A stretch of 13,140 bases of DNA from Leishmania mexicana MHOM/GT/2001/U1103 (GCF_000234665.1 NW_003946355.1:1-13140), one strand, 5' to 3'; positions 1-8,191 are shown, numbered from the stretch's first letter. Numbers and translations are program-made. Notes: generated by a model from the letters alone, not told the origin.

Positions 1-118
1 CCGCGTCCAGGCGCTCAGGCAGGTGGCCGCCCGCAGCAGACAGCGCCGCAGTTGCTTGCGCCGCGGCATGCGGTGCGTCCATCCCCTCAACTGCTGCTGC
101 CACCTGCAGCAGGTGCTG
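1..118 (-). pseudogene. Coding-like fragment beyond the edge of copy 1 (partial)
   Basis: One minus frame from 118 to the window start reads without a stop as a regular, alanine- and leucine-rich segment (QHLLQVAAAVEGMDAPHAAA, then a stretch ending in LPERLDA), which could form an amphipathic helix. It begins exactly where homology with copy 2 begins or ends, so it is part of whatever lies to the left of the repeat. I cannot tell whether it is the start of a gene, a fragment or chance. It does not match the sequence beside copy 2. Confidence 0.2.
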
Positions 119-791
119 CGTCACCCACGCCCTCTCAGCCCTGCCGCAGCTTGCCCCCGGTCTGTACCCGCTCCTTCTCCCGGCAGCCGGCGCGGGCGCC
201 TTCCACCGACCACCTCGCAGCCGCCTCCAGCCAGCTGCCGCACGGAAGGGCACTCCACGCCACGGGCGCACTCCCTCGACACCCGCAATCCGCGCACCGG
301 CGCACAGCGGAGGAGGGGCCCCCTACAGCGTCCGAGAGGGGTCGCGGAACGGAGGGCGACCAGTGGGCCCGGCATCACCGGCTGCAGCGCATACAAGCCC
401 GTCCGCAGGCACCGGCACACTCGCCCGCAGGCCTGCAGCGGAGAGGACGAGGCAGCCAGGAGACGGCGGGCGCGCCAGTGCCCCGTCAGCATCCACTCAC
501 CAACGCGCACGCACGCACCACAGCACACAAACACACACGCATGCGCACGCGTCAACGACTCCGCCCGTGCACCGCGCACACACCGCGCGAGTCCGCCGCA
601 TCGCTTCCGTGCATGCACGCCTGCCATCCCAGCACAGGCAGCCGAGCCTCCGCAGCCGGCGAGCGTCCTCCCGCAGCAAGTGCTCGGCAACACACCCGCA
701 CTCGCACGCACCTCGCGGGCCCCACGTCGCAGTGCGTCACCGCGCGGTGGCGTGTGCATCCCACAGCTCACCGTCAACACACGCCGGCAGA

Positions 792-1034
792 GCCACCGCA
801 GCTGCGCCGGCATCCGCACAAACGCGCAGGGACCAGCCCAGGCACAGCACACCGCTCGCGCCCGTGCAGCCCGTCCACGTCGCTGCGGCGTGTCCCCACA
901 GCCTCCCCAAAGTGCACCGGGTCGGACGCATCCCGCGTGCCCTCCGGTCGACGCACCCCGACGTGCACGAGCGGTACGCCCGCAACGCGTACGGCGGTGC
1001 GGCACAAGGTACTCCCGCCCCCCTACAGCTACCC
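792..1034. other. 243-bp segment present in copy 1, absent from copy 2
   Basis: Copy 1 has GCCAC at 792-796 and again at 1035-1039; copy 2 has it once, at 8950-8954, with matching sequence on both sides. A deletion in copy 2 between 5-bp direct repeats explains the difference most simply. The length is a multiple of three, but nearby indels are not, so this does not argue for coding. The segment contains no recognisable element. Confidence 0.85.
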
Positions 1035-1291
1035 GCCACGGCAGCGATGCGACCATACTAGGAGGCGACGCCACCACCAGCGCGCCAGCCGCGCGGGCAT
1101 CCGGAAAGCAGCACACCGCACCGCATGCGGCAGCATCACATGCACCGGCAGCAGCGCCACCTGTCCCGCCCACCGCGCACAGACAGATGTCGGCGGTGCC
1201 TCTGCCCGCATCCCGCCTGCCCAGTCCGCCGGAGCGCGTACCGCTGCCGGCCCATGGGTCTCTCCCCGTTTTGGTGTGCGGGGGGTCGCGC

Positions 1292-1444
1292 TCACCCCGG
1301 CGGTGTCGCTCCCCATCCTCGTGCCTCGCCATGAAGCACGCATGAGACAAGCGCCAAGGCGCAGCAGAGAAGAGAGGGGCAGACGAGGAGGAGTGAGCGC
1401 ACATGGAGGCGGCGTCGCCGCGAGGCACACACACACACGCACAT
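1292..1444 (-). CDS. Possible small hydrophobic ORF (50 aa), copy 1
   Basis: This begins at the first ATG after the candidate acceptor AG at 1502-1501, leaving a 56-nt leader. The peptide has an arginine-rich start (residues 9-12) followed by a hydrophobic, cysteine-containing segment at about 18-37 (LLLVCPSLLCCALALVSCVL), like a short signal or membrane anchor. The start codon is in a CA microsatellite. The frame is intact in copy 2 with one residue changed, but the copies are too alike for this to prove selection. No family is recognised and it may be a chance frame. Confidence 0.15.
   Translation of the reverse strand: MCVCVCASRRRRLHVRSLLLVCPSLLCCALALVSCVLHGEARGWGATPPG
1426..1443. repeat. 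CA microsatellite, copy 1
   Basis: This is an (AC)n run ending in CGCACAT. Copy 2 has a shorter CA run with CACG units at the same site (9340-9357). Confidence 0.9.
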
Positions 1445-1625
1445 AGCACAGCCGCGCCGCTGGCAGCAGCAAGGTGCTCGCCGCACCCCCTACCCCTCCC
1501 CTCGCAGAAGGGGGGGCGAGCCCAGTGCCGGCGCGCACGCCGTCGGCGTCGCCCAGCGGACGTCACGAGAGCGCGAGTGCGAGAGAGGCATAACGAACAG
1601 AGCCGCGCGCGGGGGGACGTAGCAC

Positions 1626-1662
1626 AGAAGGAAAGACAAAGCGAGAAAAAAGGGGGCGAGAG
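1626..1662 (-). promoter_or_regulatory. Second polypyrimidine tract, copy 1
   Basis: The minus strand reads as a strong C/U run including six T's in a row (CCCCCTTTTTTCTCGC, then TTTGTCTTTCCTTCTGTG). The next sense-strand AG is at 1502-1501, and none occurs between 1679 and 1503. The layout resembles that upstream of amastin, so it may be a trans-splice and polyadenylation signal ending the amastin 3' UTR. The low A content of the sense strand makes AG-free runs common here, which weakens the case. Confidence 0.4.
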
Positions 1663-2178
1663 GCACGCGCACGCACGCGCTCCGCCGTCCCGGGCCGACG
1701 CAAACGCGAGCCGTCGCGGCGAGACGAAAGCGTCACACCCCGTCACGGCCCGGCGCGCGTGCTCCGCCCCTCTCGTTTGGAGGGTTGGCGGTCTGCGGTT
1801 GGCGTGGCTGCCGGACGCACAGCGGCACTTGCCGGCGCCACACCACACCGACACGTCCACAAACACACGAGCTCAGGCACAGCGCACCCGCCTCCGTTGC
1901 ACCACGGCTGCATCCCGGTCGCCATGGACGCACCGCCTCCCGCGCATCCGGGGCATGCGCCTTACCGGCACATCCTGTGCGTGCTCGTCTCCTCCTCGCG
2001 TGCGTGCGACGCTAGCAGCGCAAGGCGGAGACAAGGGTGCACGGCATGCCTCCGTCCACGCGGGGCGCGACCACGGTCCGGCTCGAGGGCGGAAGCGGCG
2101 ACGTCAGTCGCGTGGGTAACAGGGGGTGGCCTAGGTGCATGCCGGGCGAGCGCAGAGAGGAGGTTGGCCAGCCGCAGG

Positions 2179-2200
2179 ACAGGGCCTTTTGAGACCCTGT
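2179..2200. other. Short hairpin in the amastin flank, copy 1
   Basis: ACAGGG at 2179-2184 and CCCTGT at 2195-2200 can form a 6-bp stem with a 10-nt loop. The stem and loop are unchanged in copy 2. Six base pairs is weak, and chance is a fair explanation. Confidence 0.3.
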
Positions 2201-2310
2201 GCTCTGCCGGCACATGCCATGCCTCCCCCTCACACGCCTCAAGCCGCGGCATGCCGTAATACAGGGTAGACACTCTCCACACCCGCGTCGGGAGGACTCG
2301 GTGGTGTGAC

Positions 2311-2394
2311 GAGGCACCCAAACAAACAACGCAGAGGAAGATACGACACAGGAAAGGTAAACAGATAATAAAGACTCAGCAAGGAAATAAGTGG
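2311..2394 (-). promoter_or_regulatory. U-rich island in the amastin flank, copy 1
   Basis: This is an unusually AT-rich patch in GC-rich DNA. The sense strand is rich in U, with blocks such as CTTATTTCCTTGCTGAG and TCTTTATTATCTGTTTAC. It is nearly identical in copy 2. U-rich 3' UTR elements affect mRNA stability and polyadenylation in trypanosomatids; a role here is inference. Confidence 0.35.
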
Positions 2395-2419
2395 ACACGC
2401 ACACGCACGCACGCACGCG
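2395..2419. repeat. CACG tandem repeat, copy 1
   Basis: This is a short run of CACG/CGCA units. It has one unit fewer than copy 2. Confidence 0.9.
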
Positions 2420-2454
2420 GACGCAGGCAGACAGTCGAACACCGAACACGTCCT

Positions 2455-2541
2455 TCAGCGGAGGGCAGAGAGAGGAGAGCGCGGAGCGGCGGGTGCGGCC
2501 ACGATAGCGGGAATATATACGAAAACAACAGCAACAAAACT
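2455..2541 (-). promoter_or_regulatory. U-rich tract followed by pyrimidine tract and AG, copy 1
   Basis: The sense strand from 2541 reads a U-rich stretch (TTTTGTTGCTGTTGTTTTCG), then a C/U tract (CTCTCCTCTCTCTGCCCTCC) ending just before AG at 2454-2453. This resembles an acceptor, but no credible ORF follows it. It may instead be a processing or stability element within the 3' UTR. Confidence 0.3.
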
Positions 2542-3949
2542 ATGTGGTGCAGGGAGTGCGCGCAACGGCTTCACAGCGTCGTCGTGCCGCCATCCTCGCC
2601 CTGCGAGTGCGAGCGCCGCGGGGAGCCGTCGCAGCAGGGGAGGAGCCACCTGGAGGCGGCATCCACTGAGCAAGGGGGTGGACGGTCACAGGGACGCGGG
2701 CACACGCACACACGCGCACGCCGTGCGGCACAGTAGCCCATCGAGGGGATGGCACGCGTCGACACGAAACCGGAAACAAGCGAGAGACGGAGAGGAGCGC
2801 AGCGCGCGGTCGTCAGGACGGCTCCAGAGAGCAGCAACGCGCAAGCGCCACACGCACATGCCCGACGTCACGTTGCCTCCGCAGCTGCATCGGAGCCGCC
2901 TCCGCCTTCCCACACGCCTCCCCGGCCCCGCACTCCCCTGCACGCCGGGGGTGCCCTCCTGTGCACCAGCGGGTGCTTACGCGTGCGCGCACACGTAGGG
3001 CGTGCATGAGGCGCGAAGAAGAGCAAGACCTGCAGTCGGCCCCTCTGGCGTTGCGTGTGCACCGGTGTGTCGCCTGCACCCGCCACCACCACACCAGCGC
3101 ACCCCGTCTCCCCTCGAGCAGTCCGTGCGGTGTGCGCCAGGGGGTGAGGCAGACATGCGAGGGCGGCGGCCACCGCGGACGCGAGAGAGACACCACAGAG
3201 ACGCGGTGCGGCGCTGCGCCTCCCGCCGCTCTCTCAAGCGCGTCCGTCTCCCCCCCCCTGCCCTCCGCGCCCCCTCGCCGCCCTCGCCGCCACGCTCCGT
3301 CGCATTCCCGCGGTCACCGTCCGGCCCTGGCGGCGGCCGTCCCATCCCCTCGCTGCCCCTCTCGCGCTCACGCTTCGCAAAGGGGCGTCGGGCAGGCGTG
3401 CCTGACGGCAGGGTCGTCGGTGCGCCCGTCCCCGCTAACGGTGCGTCGCCCACTGCAGAGCGCACGGCGCCGTGCAGCGCAGCACAGGCAAAAGCGGACG
3501 GAGCGGCGGGCACGGCGCAGAGGGCACGCGCAGGAGAGGACGAGGACGGCCACGCAGAAACCGTCATCACGCCAGCACGCGCACTCGACAGCGAAGCCAC
3601 ATCGACACTCGACAGGGAGCCCGCACGCACCGACAGCCGCGCAGCACCATGCAAACGGGGAAACAGACGCCGCAGCGCAGAAACTGAGAAGGGCTCATCA
3701 CGACGTGCGTGCAGGGTGCGCGTGCGCCGCTGCACCGCATCGCCAACGCGTCACCTGCGCCGCACACGCACGCACCAGGCGGCGGCGAGAGAGAGGGTGC
3801 CGGCGAAAGGCCGAGGCAAGCGTCCGCAGCCTCCGCGCCCTCCGTCTGTCCCGACGGCAGCAGCTCCCCGGCCCCTCCACGGCGACGCCTCGGTGGAGCT
3901 GCCGCGCTGCCGTCAAGTTCGACCGTCGCTTCCTGACGCACTCTCCCTC

Positions 3950-4579
3950 CTACTGCTCCGCTGCCTTTTGCTCCACGTCCTCCTCCTCTGGCATTGACTC
4001 TTCCTCCTCCATCAACGCCGCATGCTCTTCCGCCTCCTTACCGGATTGCCCGAGTTGCCACGGGCGCATCAGGAAGATGATGTTGAGGATATCCAGCACC
4101 CAGGCAAACACGAAGAGGCCGAAGCCAGTGCCGAAATTGTTTGCTAAACTCAGCGGTTCGCAGTTGGGTTCCTTGATTCGGTAGGTCACCACCATGAGCG
4201 CCCAGACAACACCAGCGGTGACAGCGCCGACGATGTTCAGCGCCAGGCAGAGCCAGCGGAGGCCAGAGCAGCAGTACAGCAAACGGCAGCCGAAGAGGAA
4301 CGCAAAGCCGTACACGATGACAGAGATGATAGCGAACACCTGAGCAAGCCGGAAGTTGTCCCGGACGCGCGGGCAATCTCCCCACCCGACGTCCAAGGGG
4401 AGGGTAATCTGGGGCTTTCGGCAATCGGACTTTCCACCCCACAACGTGACGCAGAATTTGTGGACAACGATTAACTCCGGTTTTATGTAAAACATGTCGA
4501 CTCCTGTGCCGATCATCACGAACACGAACGCGATGAGCTGGAGCACCACGTAGACGATGACGCCGAGGTTCACCGCCAT
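3950..4579 (-). CDS. Amastin-family surface glycoprotein, copy 1 (209 aa)
   Basis: This is a four-span surface membrane protein of the amastin family, known from Leishmania and Trypanosoma and usually most abundant in intracellular amastigotes; its biochemical role is unsettled. Spans lie at about residues 6-28, 82-104, 108-131 and 150-171, with both termini predicted cytosolic. The first external loop (29-81) carries CVTLWGGKSDC at residues 43-53, a full match to the amastin signature C-x-[TS]-x-[WF]-G-x-[KRQ]-x-[DENT]-C. Further loop cysteines are C69 and C140. The start is the first ATG after the predicted spliced-leader acceptor; the frame stays open upstream, but without an ATG in the 5' UTR. 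The stop is TAG. The tail (181-209) is very acidic, with EEEE and EEED runs, and is 14 residues longer than in copy 2. No N-glycosylation sequon is visible in the loops. It resembles delta-type amastins, but I cannot fix the subfamily. Confidence 0.97.
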   Translation of the reverse strand: MAVNLGVIVYVVLQLIAFVFVMIGTGVDMFYIKPELIVVHKFCVTLWGGKSDCRKPQITLPLDVGWGDCPRVRDNFRLAQVFAIISVIVYGFAFLFGCRLLYCCSGLRWLCLALNIVGAVTAGVVWALMVVTYRIKEPNCEPLSLANNFGTGFGLFVFAWVLDILNIIFLMRPWQLGQSGKEAEEHAALMEEEESMPEEEDVEQKAAEQ

Positions 4580-4728
4580 TTTCGAGACCGCACAACGCAG
4601 AGCTGAGAGAGGCGAGGCGGAGGCACACAGCACAAAGGGCGAGGCGCAGGGTCTGGGGGTCGAGATGGCGCAACAGAGCGGGCGAGGAGGGCGCGGGGGT
4701 GCAGGCCGGAGACAGCGAGGGAGAGCCT
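4580..4728 (-). promoter_or_regulatory. Predicted spliced-leader acceptor and 5' UTR, amastin copy 1
   Basis: Reading the minus strand from the polypyrimidine tract, the first AG is at 4728-4727, giving a 147-nt 5' UTR (4726-4580). This UTR has no ATG, so the amastin start is the first ATG of the predicted mRNA. Copy 2 gives the same length, with 3 base differences in 147. First-AG selection after a pyrimidine tract is the usual rule in trypanosomatids. The gap of about 100 nt between tract and AG is long, so a minor upstream site such as the AG at 4937-4936 is possible. Confidence 0.65.
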
Positions 4729-4830
4729 TGACAGCACATGCACATGTGCGTTGCGTCGACGTTCATGCGCGCGTTGCGCGTGTGCGGTGGGTGGTGCGCG
4801 CGGTTGTGAGAGGGCGCACAGGGCACAGGG

Positions 4831-4882
4831 GCGAGGAGAGAGAAGGGGACAGAGACACAGAGAGTGGGGAGGCAGGGGGAGG
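4831..4882 (-). promoter_or_regulatory. Polypyrimidine tract upstream of amastin copy 1
   Basis: The minus strand here is almost all C and T (blocks such as CCTGCCTCCCC, CTCTCTGTGTCTCTG and CTTCTCTCTCCTC). No AG occurs on the sense strand between 4898 and 4729. In trypanosomatids such tracts direct trans-splicing of the downstream gene and polyadenylation of the upstream one. Confidence 0.65.
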
Positions 4883-4898
4883 TCACAGGCAGCGGAGA

Positions 4899-5556
4899 CT
4901 GCCAGGCGTGCGCAGCGGGGGCAGATGCGCCGTTGGCTGGCATGCGCACAGACAAAAAGCAGCAGGAGAGGAGGCCGGCGCATGTGCCGCGCGCCGCACA
5001 GCGAGGACGAGGGGGAGAGAGTGCAACGACACGCAGGCGCACAGCACACCGCCCGGTGCCTCCGGCTGCGTCCTTCTCGCTTCCGCGTCGCCAAACGAGC
5101 GCCTGCGCGGCCACGATGGAGACCCGTGCGCAGGCGAGGCGGGCCGCCACGGCGTGCGGGCGGGCGGCATGCAGCACCGCCACCACGCACCGTCGCACCC
5201 GAGCACCGGCCCGCACAGCAGAGCACACACCGACCACAGCACCGCCGGGGGAGACACCAGCACACAAGCACACAGCCCCCGTCGCGGCACACAGCAGGCA
5301 GGGGCACGGCGGCTGCGCAGACGGGCCCAACACGCACAGACACCGCACCGCAGCAGCCCCGCACCACACCACAGACAGACGCCACCAGCGAGCAGGGGGT
5401 GTGAGACGCAGCGACAGCGTGTGCGCGCGATGCGCCGACGAAGGCGCCGGTGCCAGTCGCAGCACGCGAGGGGGCCCTGCATCCGTGCACACGCCCCTCC
5501 GCCCAGACACACACGCGCTTGCACACACACACCACCCGCGCTCACCCATCACATCC
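4899..5556 (-). other. Intergenic DNA upstream of amastin copy 1
   Basis: No gene is seen here. The plus strand is C/A/G-rich and very poor in T. Between 5105 and 5312 there is no CT on the plus strand, hence no AG on the sense strand. Pyrimidine-rich sense blocks occur at about 4940-5060 and could serve as an alternative tract. The part up to 5290 is shared with copy 2; 5291-5556 is seen once in the window. Confidence 0.6.
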
Positions 5557-8191
5557 TCACTTCACAGCGCGCCTACAGCCAGCACCACCGGGAGGCGCAG
5601 CGCACAGGCCTGCCGCCGAGCACCCACGCACACCCTGCGCGATCGCCCAGCGCCATGTCCCGCAGCGCCGCACAGCCCTCAGCAGCTTCGCAGCCGTGCG
5701 CCTTCCCGCACAGACACCGCGCCCATCACAGGCGGCAAGCAGCTCATCCAAGCCGCCTCCGCCACGGCACACCGCCTCCACAAACACCTCCCCGCAGAGT
5801 ACGTACGCGCAATCCCGGAGGTGCTCGTGCGCCGTCGAGAACGCCTCCAATCGCGGGCCGTCAACAGGTCCGTATACAGGTCCAGAGCAGGGGCAGCAGC
5901 GTGTGCGCCACGGCCAGCGGCGCCGGCCGCAGCACCGCCACGGTGTCGCAGATGCGGCGACCGCACGCCAGCGTCCGCGCAGCCACGCGTGTCCCGGCAT
6001 TCAGCATGGACGTCAAGGTCCAACATGATGCCGACATGACGCCGAGCGGGTCGCCACAGGCCTCGACGAGCGGCACACCAAGGGCATTCGTGCTGCCGAC
6101 GTCCACGACACCGCCGATCGTGTCCATGCCGCCCATTGCAGCGCAGCACAACGACCTCCACCGCACACACACTACCGGGTGAGGCCCACAGTGCGACGGT
6201 GTGCTGCGCCTAGCAGGTCACGCACCGGCCAAAACCCAGCGGCCCCGCGCCGTCCCGGCTCACGCCCCTCGACAGCCGATGCGCCGCGTTCCCGCCCAAC
6301 GAGTGCAGCGCCTCCGTCGTTGCTGGCACCGCTGCCGCACACAGCGACGCCGATGGCGGTCGCGCCTCCTGCACGCACCCTCGCGCAGCGCGTCTTCGCC
6401 GCAAAGCGCCCCTGCGCAGCTGCGCCGTCGCGTGCGCGCTGCGGCACACGGGCACCGTTCGTCCAGCTCACCCCCGGCGCTCCCGCACAGCGCGACCAGT
6501 CAGCGGCCACCCAGCGCAAAGCGCAACCGCACAGACGGCAGCCGCCCCGCACCCTCCAGGAGCCGCCACAGTCCACCAGCAGCAATCGCCACGAGCCCGG
6601 CCCTCAGCCGCAGTCGTCGTAGCGCACGCCCCAGCGGGGCCATCGTCCGGTTGCCCGTCCGCTCCGCGCGCAGCCTCCTCACGGCTCTTCCCCCAAGGCA
6701 GACACCGCTCGCATCCCCGTCGCAAGCCACCCCTCCAGCGCCTGGGGGCCACTGCCGCTTCGTCGCCGCTACGGAGAGCGACACCCAGCCGGCATGCCGC
6801 CGGAATCGCCGACCCCGCGCCTCAACATCAGCCTGCAGCCCGCATGCCGTCGATCCGCGCACTGACTCGCTCACTCCTAGCACACCGCGCGGCCACAGGA
6901 GCAGTCGCTTCCCCTCAGCCCATGTCTCCCTCCCGCCACGCAGAAGACGGAGCCGGCCGCGCCACGGCCGCAGTCGCACCATTTCACCACGGCAGCCGCA
7001 CCGCGCGCTGCGATGCCCTCCGCAGAAAACGGTCGCAGGGCTCTGAGGCGGGCACGTCGCGCGGGTACGCGAGCAACCCTTGCCACAGCCCCTCCTCCCC
7101 CCACACACGTCGCCTCCGCTTCGCCCGCAGTGCCGCGCACACGGTCGCAGCACCCACACAGCCAGGCACGCGGTTTCGTCGCCACGCACGTCGCACAGGC
7201 GATGCGGACGGAGGGGCACGCTGCTCCCGGGGCCGTGACCAGCCGCGTCGACCCGTGGGGCAGTCCCCGTCCAGCCCTCGCACAGCACGCATGTCCCGGC
7301 CACGCCCGCGCCCCGCCGGACGCCACGCCCCCATGCCGCCGATGGACAGCAGCGCCGCGTGCGGGTCCATCGCCAGGTCCCTCCTGCCCGCCAACAGCCC
7401 GCCCCGATCTCAGAGGCTGCCACGCGGCGCCCACCCTGTCGCGCTCCAGATGCTCTGCCGCAGTCGCCCCGCGCTTCCCACAAGCTGCCGGCACCCCCAC
7501 CAGCGGTACAGCGGCGCGTGCGGGTGCCGGCTGCCACGGGACGCGTGCAACAGCGCGCCCGCTCCATTCCGCTGCCTCGCCCTCCTCCTGTCCGCTCCCG
7601 CCGTCCCCCACTCCCTCCCCCATCCCGTGCTCGACCCGTGGCAGTGGCACCCCGATCTCCCGCTCCCCTGCCAGCGTCGGCCCCCTTCAGCCCGTCTCAC
7701 CGTCCCATGAGCCTGCTCCCGGTCAAGCATCAGGGCCACGGGGTCCATCCTCCGCTCGTCCCGGGAGCGCACGCCACCGACGGGGAGCCCGCACGAAAAC
7801 AGCGCCCGAGTGAGGACGCAGTCCACGACGCCCCTCAAGGCCAGCGCTCCGTCGCGGCTCCCTCCATGCAGCGCCGCGGATCGTCGGGAGCACGACGATG
7901 AGGGTCCGCACCGCGTACCAGCCTGGGCAATACGGGTCGGCAATGAGGATGTGGACAGGGCGGGTGCTCAGCAGGGCCCACGTCACGCCGCCCTCGAGCA
8001 AATGGCACCGGCAGCGCTGGGCGGCGGTGGCATCTCCATAGCAACGACGACCACAGCGTCCACGCACTCCGGTCCGCGGCGTCCGCGGCAAACGGCGCCG
8101 CAGTTACTTTCGACGCGACAAGCAGTGCCCAATCCGCCCCACCGTGGATGCCCAATACAGCAGTTGCTACGACGCCAACCACCCCGCTGAT
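5557..8191 (-). pseudogene. Candidate decayed protein-coding gene of unknown family
   Basis: Protein-like stretches follow one another in the minus direction but change frame. About 8191-8071 reads a hydrophobic stretch (ISGVVGVVATAVLGIHGG); 8069-8000 continues in a second frame (ECVDAVVVVAMEM); 7995-7860 in a third (HILIADPYCPGWYAVRTL); and 7856-7703 returns to the second (RMDPVALMLDREQAHGT). Later pieces include about 7394-7310 (AMDPHAALLSIGGMGAW), 6136-5864 (hydrophobic, GGVVDVGSTNALGVPLVEA) and 5874-5701 (LEAFSTAHEHLRDCAYVLCG), in a frame that stops at 5557. The frame changes abut almost without gaps, as expected from small indels in a former ORF of about 2.6 kb. The segment also lacks the CA-rich texture of the flanks. 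I do not recognise the product. Tuzin genes often alternate with amastins, so a tuzin remnant is one hypothesis, with no motif to support it. Chance open frames in GC-rich DNA remain possible. Confidence 0.4.

Larger units (their letters stand above)
118..3949 (-). other. Downstream flank of amastin copy 1: 3' UTR and intergenic DNA
   Basis: This 3.8-kb stretch has no confident gene. It should hold the amastin 3' UTR and the polyadenylation site, neither of which can be placed exactly. Visible contents are CA and CACG runs, U-rich tracts on the sense strand (2311-2394, 2501-2541), a pyrimidine tract at 1626-1662 and a short hairpin at 2179-2200. The long open frames, including a 581-codon minus frame at 121-1866, are broken by 1- and 2-base indels in copy 2. 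Leishmania amastin 3' UTRs are known to contain a regulatory element of about 450 nt related to SIDER retroposons; I cannot recognise that element here by eye. Confidence 0.75.
118..5290 (-). repeat. Tandem amastin repeat unit, copy 1
   Basis: This block aligns with 8277-13136. The offset is 8159 at the left edge and 7846 at the right edge, and the difference is accounted for by small indels, one 243-bp indel and a 42-bp difference in the amastin tail. Homology starts abruptly at position 118: the bases before it bear no relation to those before 8277. It ends near 5290 only because copy 2 reaches the end of the window. The unit contains one amastin gene on the minus strand with its upstream and downstream flanks. 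Amastin genes are known to lie in tandem arrays in trypanosomatids, so a recent segmental duplication or gene conversion is the simplest explanation. Confidence 0.93.

Noticed and set aside
23..1446. Long plus-strand open frames (440 and 464 codons) and similar ones at 8144-9259 and 2961-4184
   Set aside because: They are R/P/H/T/A-rich low-complexity frames antisense to the amastin transcripts, arising from CA-rich DNA, and shift frame between the copies.
121..1866. 581-codon open frame on the minus strand
   Set aside because: Copy 2 breaks it with 1- and 2-base indels as well as the 243-bp loss; the translation is low-complexity A/R/C/G, typical of stop-poor GC-rich DNA.
1743..1925. 60-codon minus frame identical in both copies (also 9659-9841)
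   Set aside because: Identity is explained by the overall closeness of the copies; no acceptor, family resemblance or codon signal supports it.
1740..2240. Possible SIDER-type retroposon in the amastin 3' UTR
   Set aside because: Expected from what is known of Leishmania amastins, but I could not match its signature by eye, so I did not annotate it; a search with SIDER1 and SIDER2 profiles would decide.
2395..2419. CRISPR-like or satellite array at the CACG run
   Set aside because: These are short simple 4-bp units without spacers, best explained by slippage, and the genome is eukaryotic.
4038..5552. 504-codon minus frame overlapping amastin copy 1
   Set aside because: It is the shadow frame of amastin and its 5' flank; the amastin frame has the signature, the spans and the conserved copy.
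7072..7099. Walker A-like string GGRRGCGKG in the spacer
   Set aside because: It lacks the Ser/Thr after the lysine, no beta strand or helix pattern surrounds it, and it sits in a low-complexity stretch.
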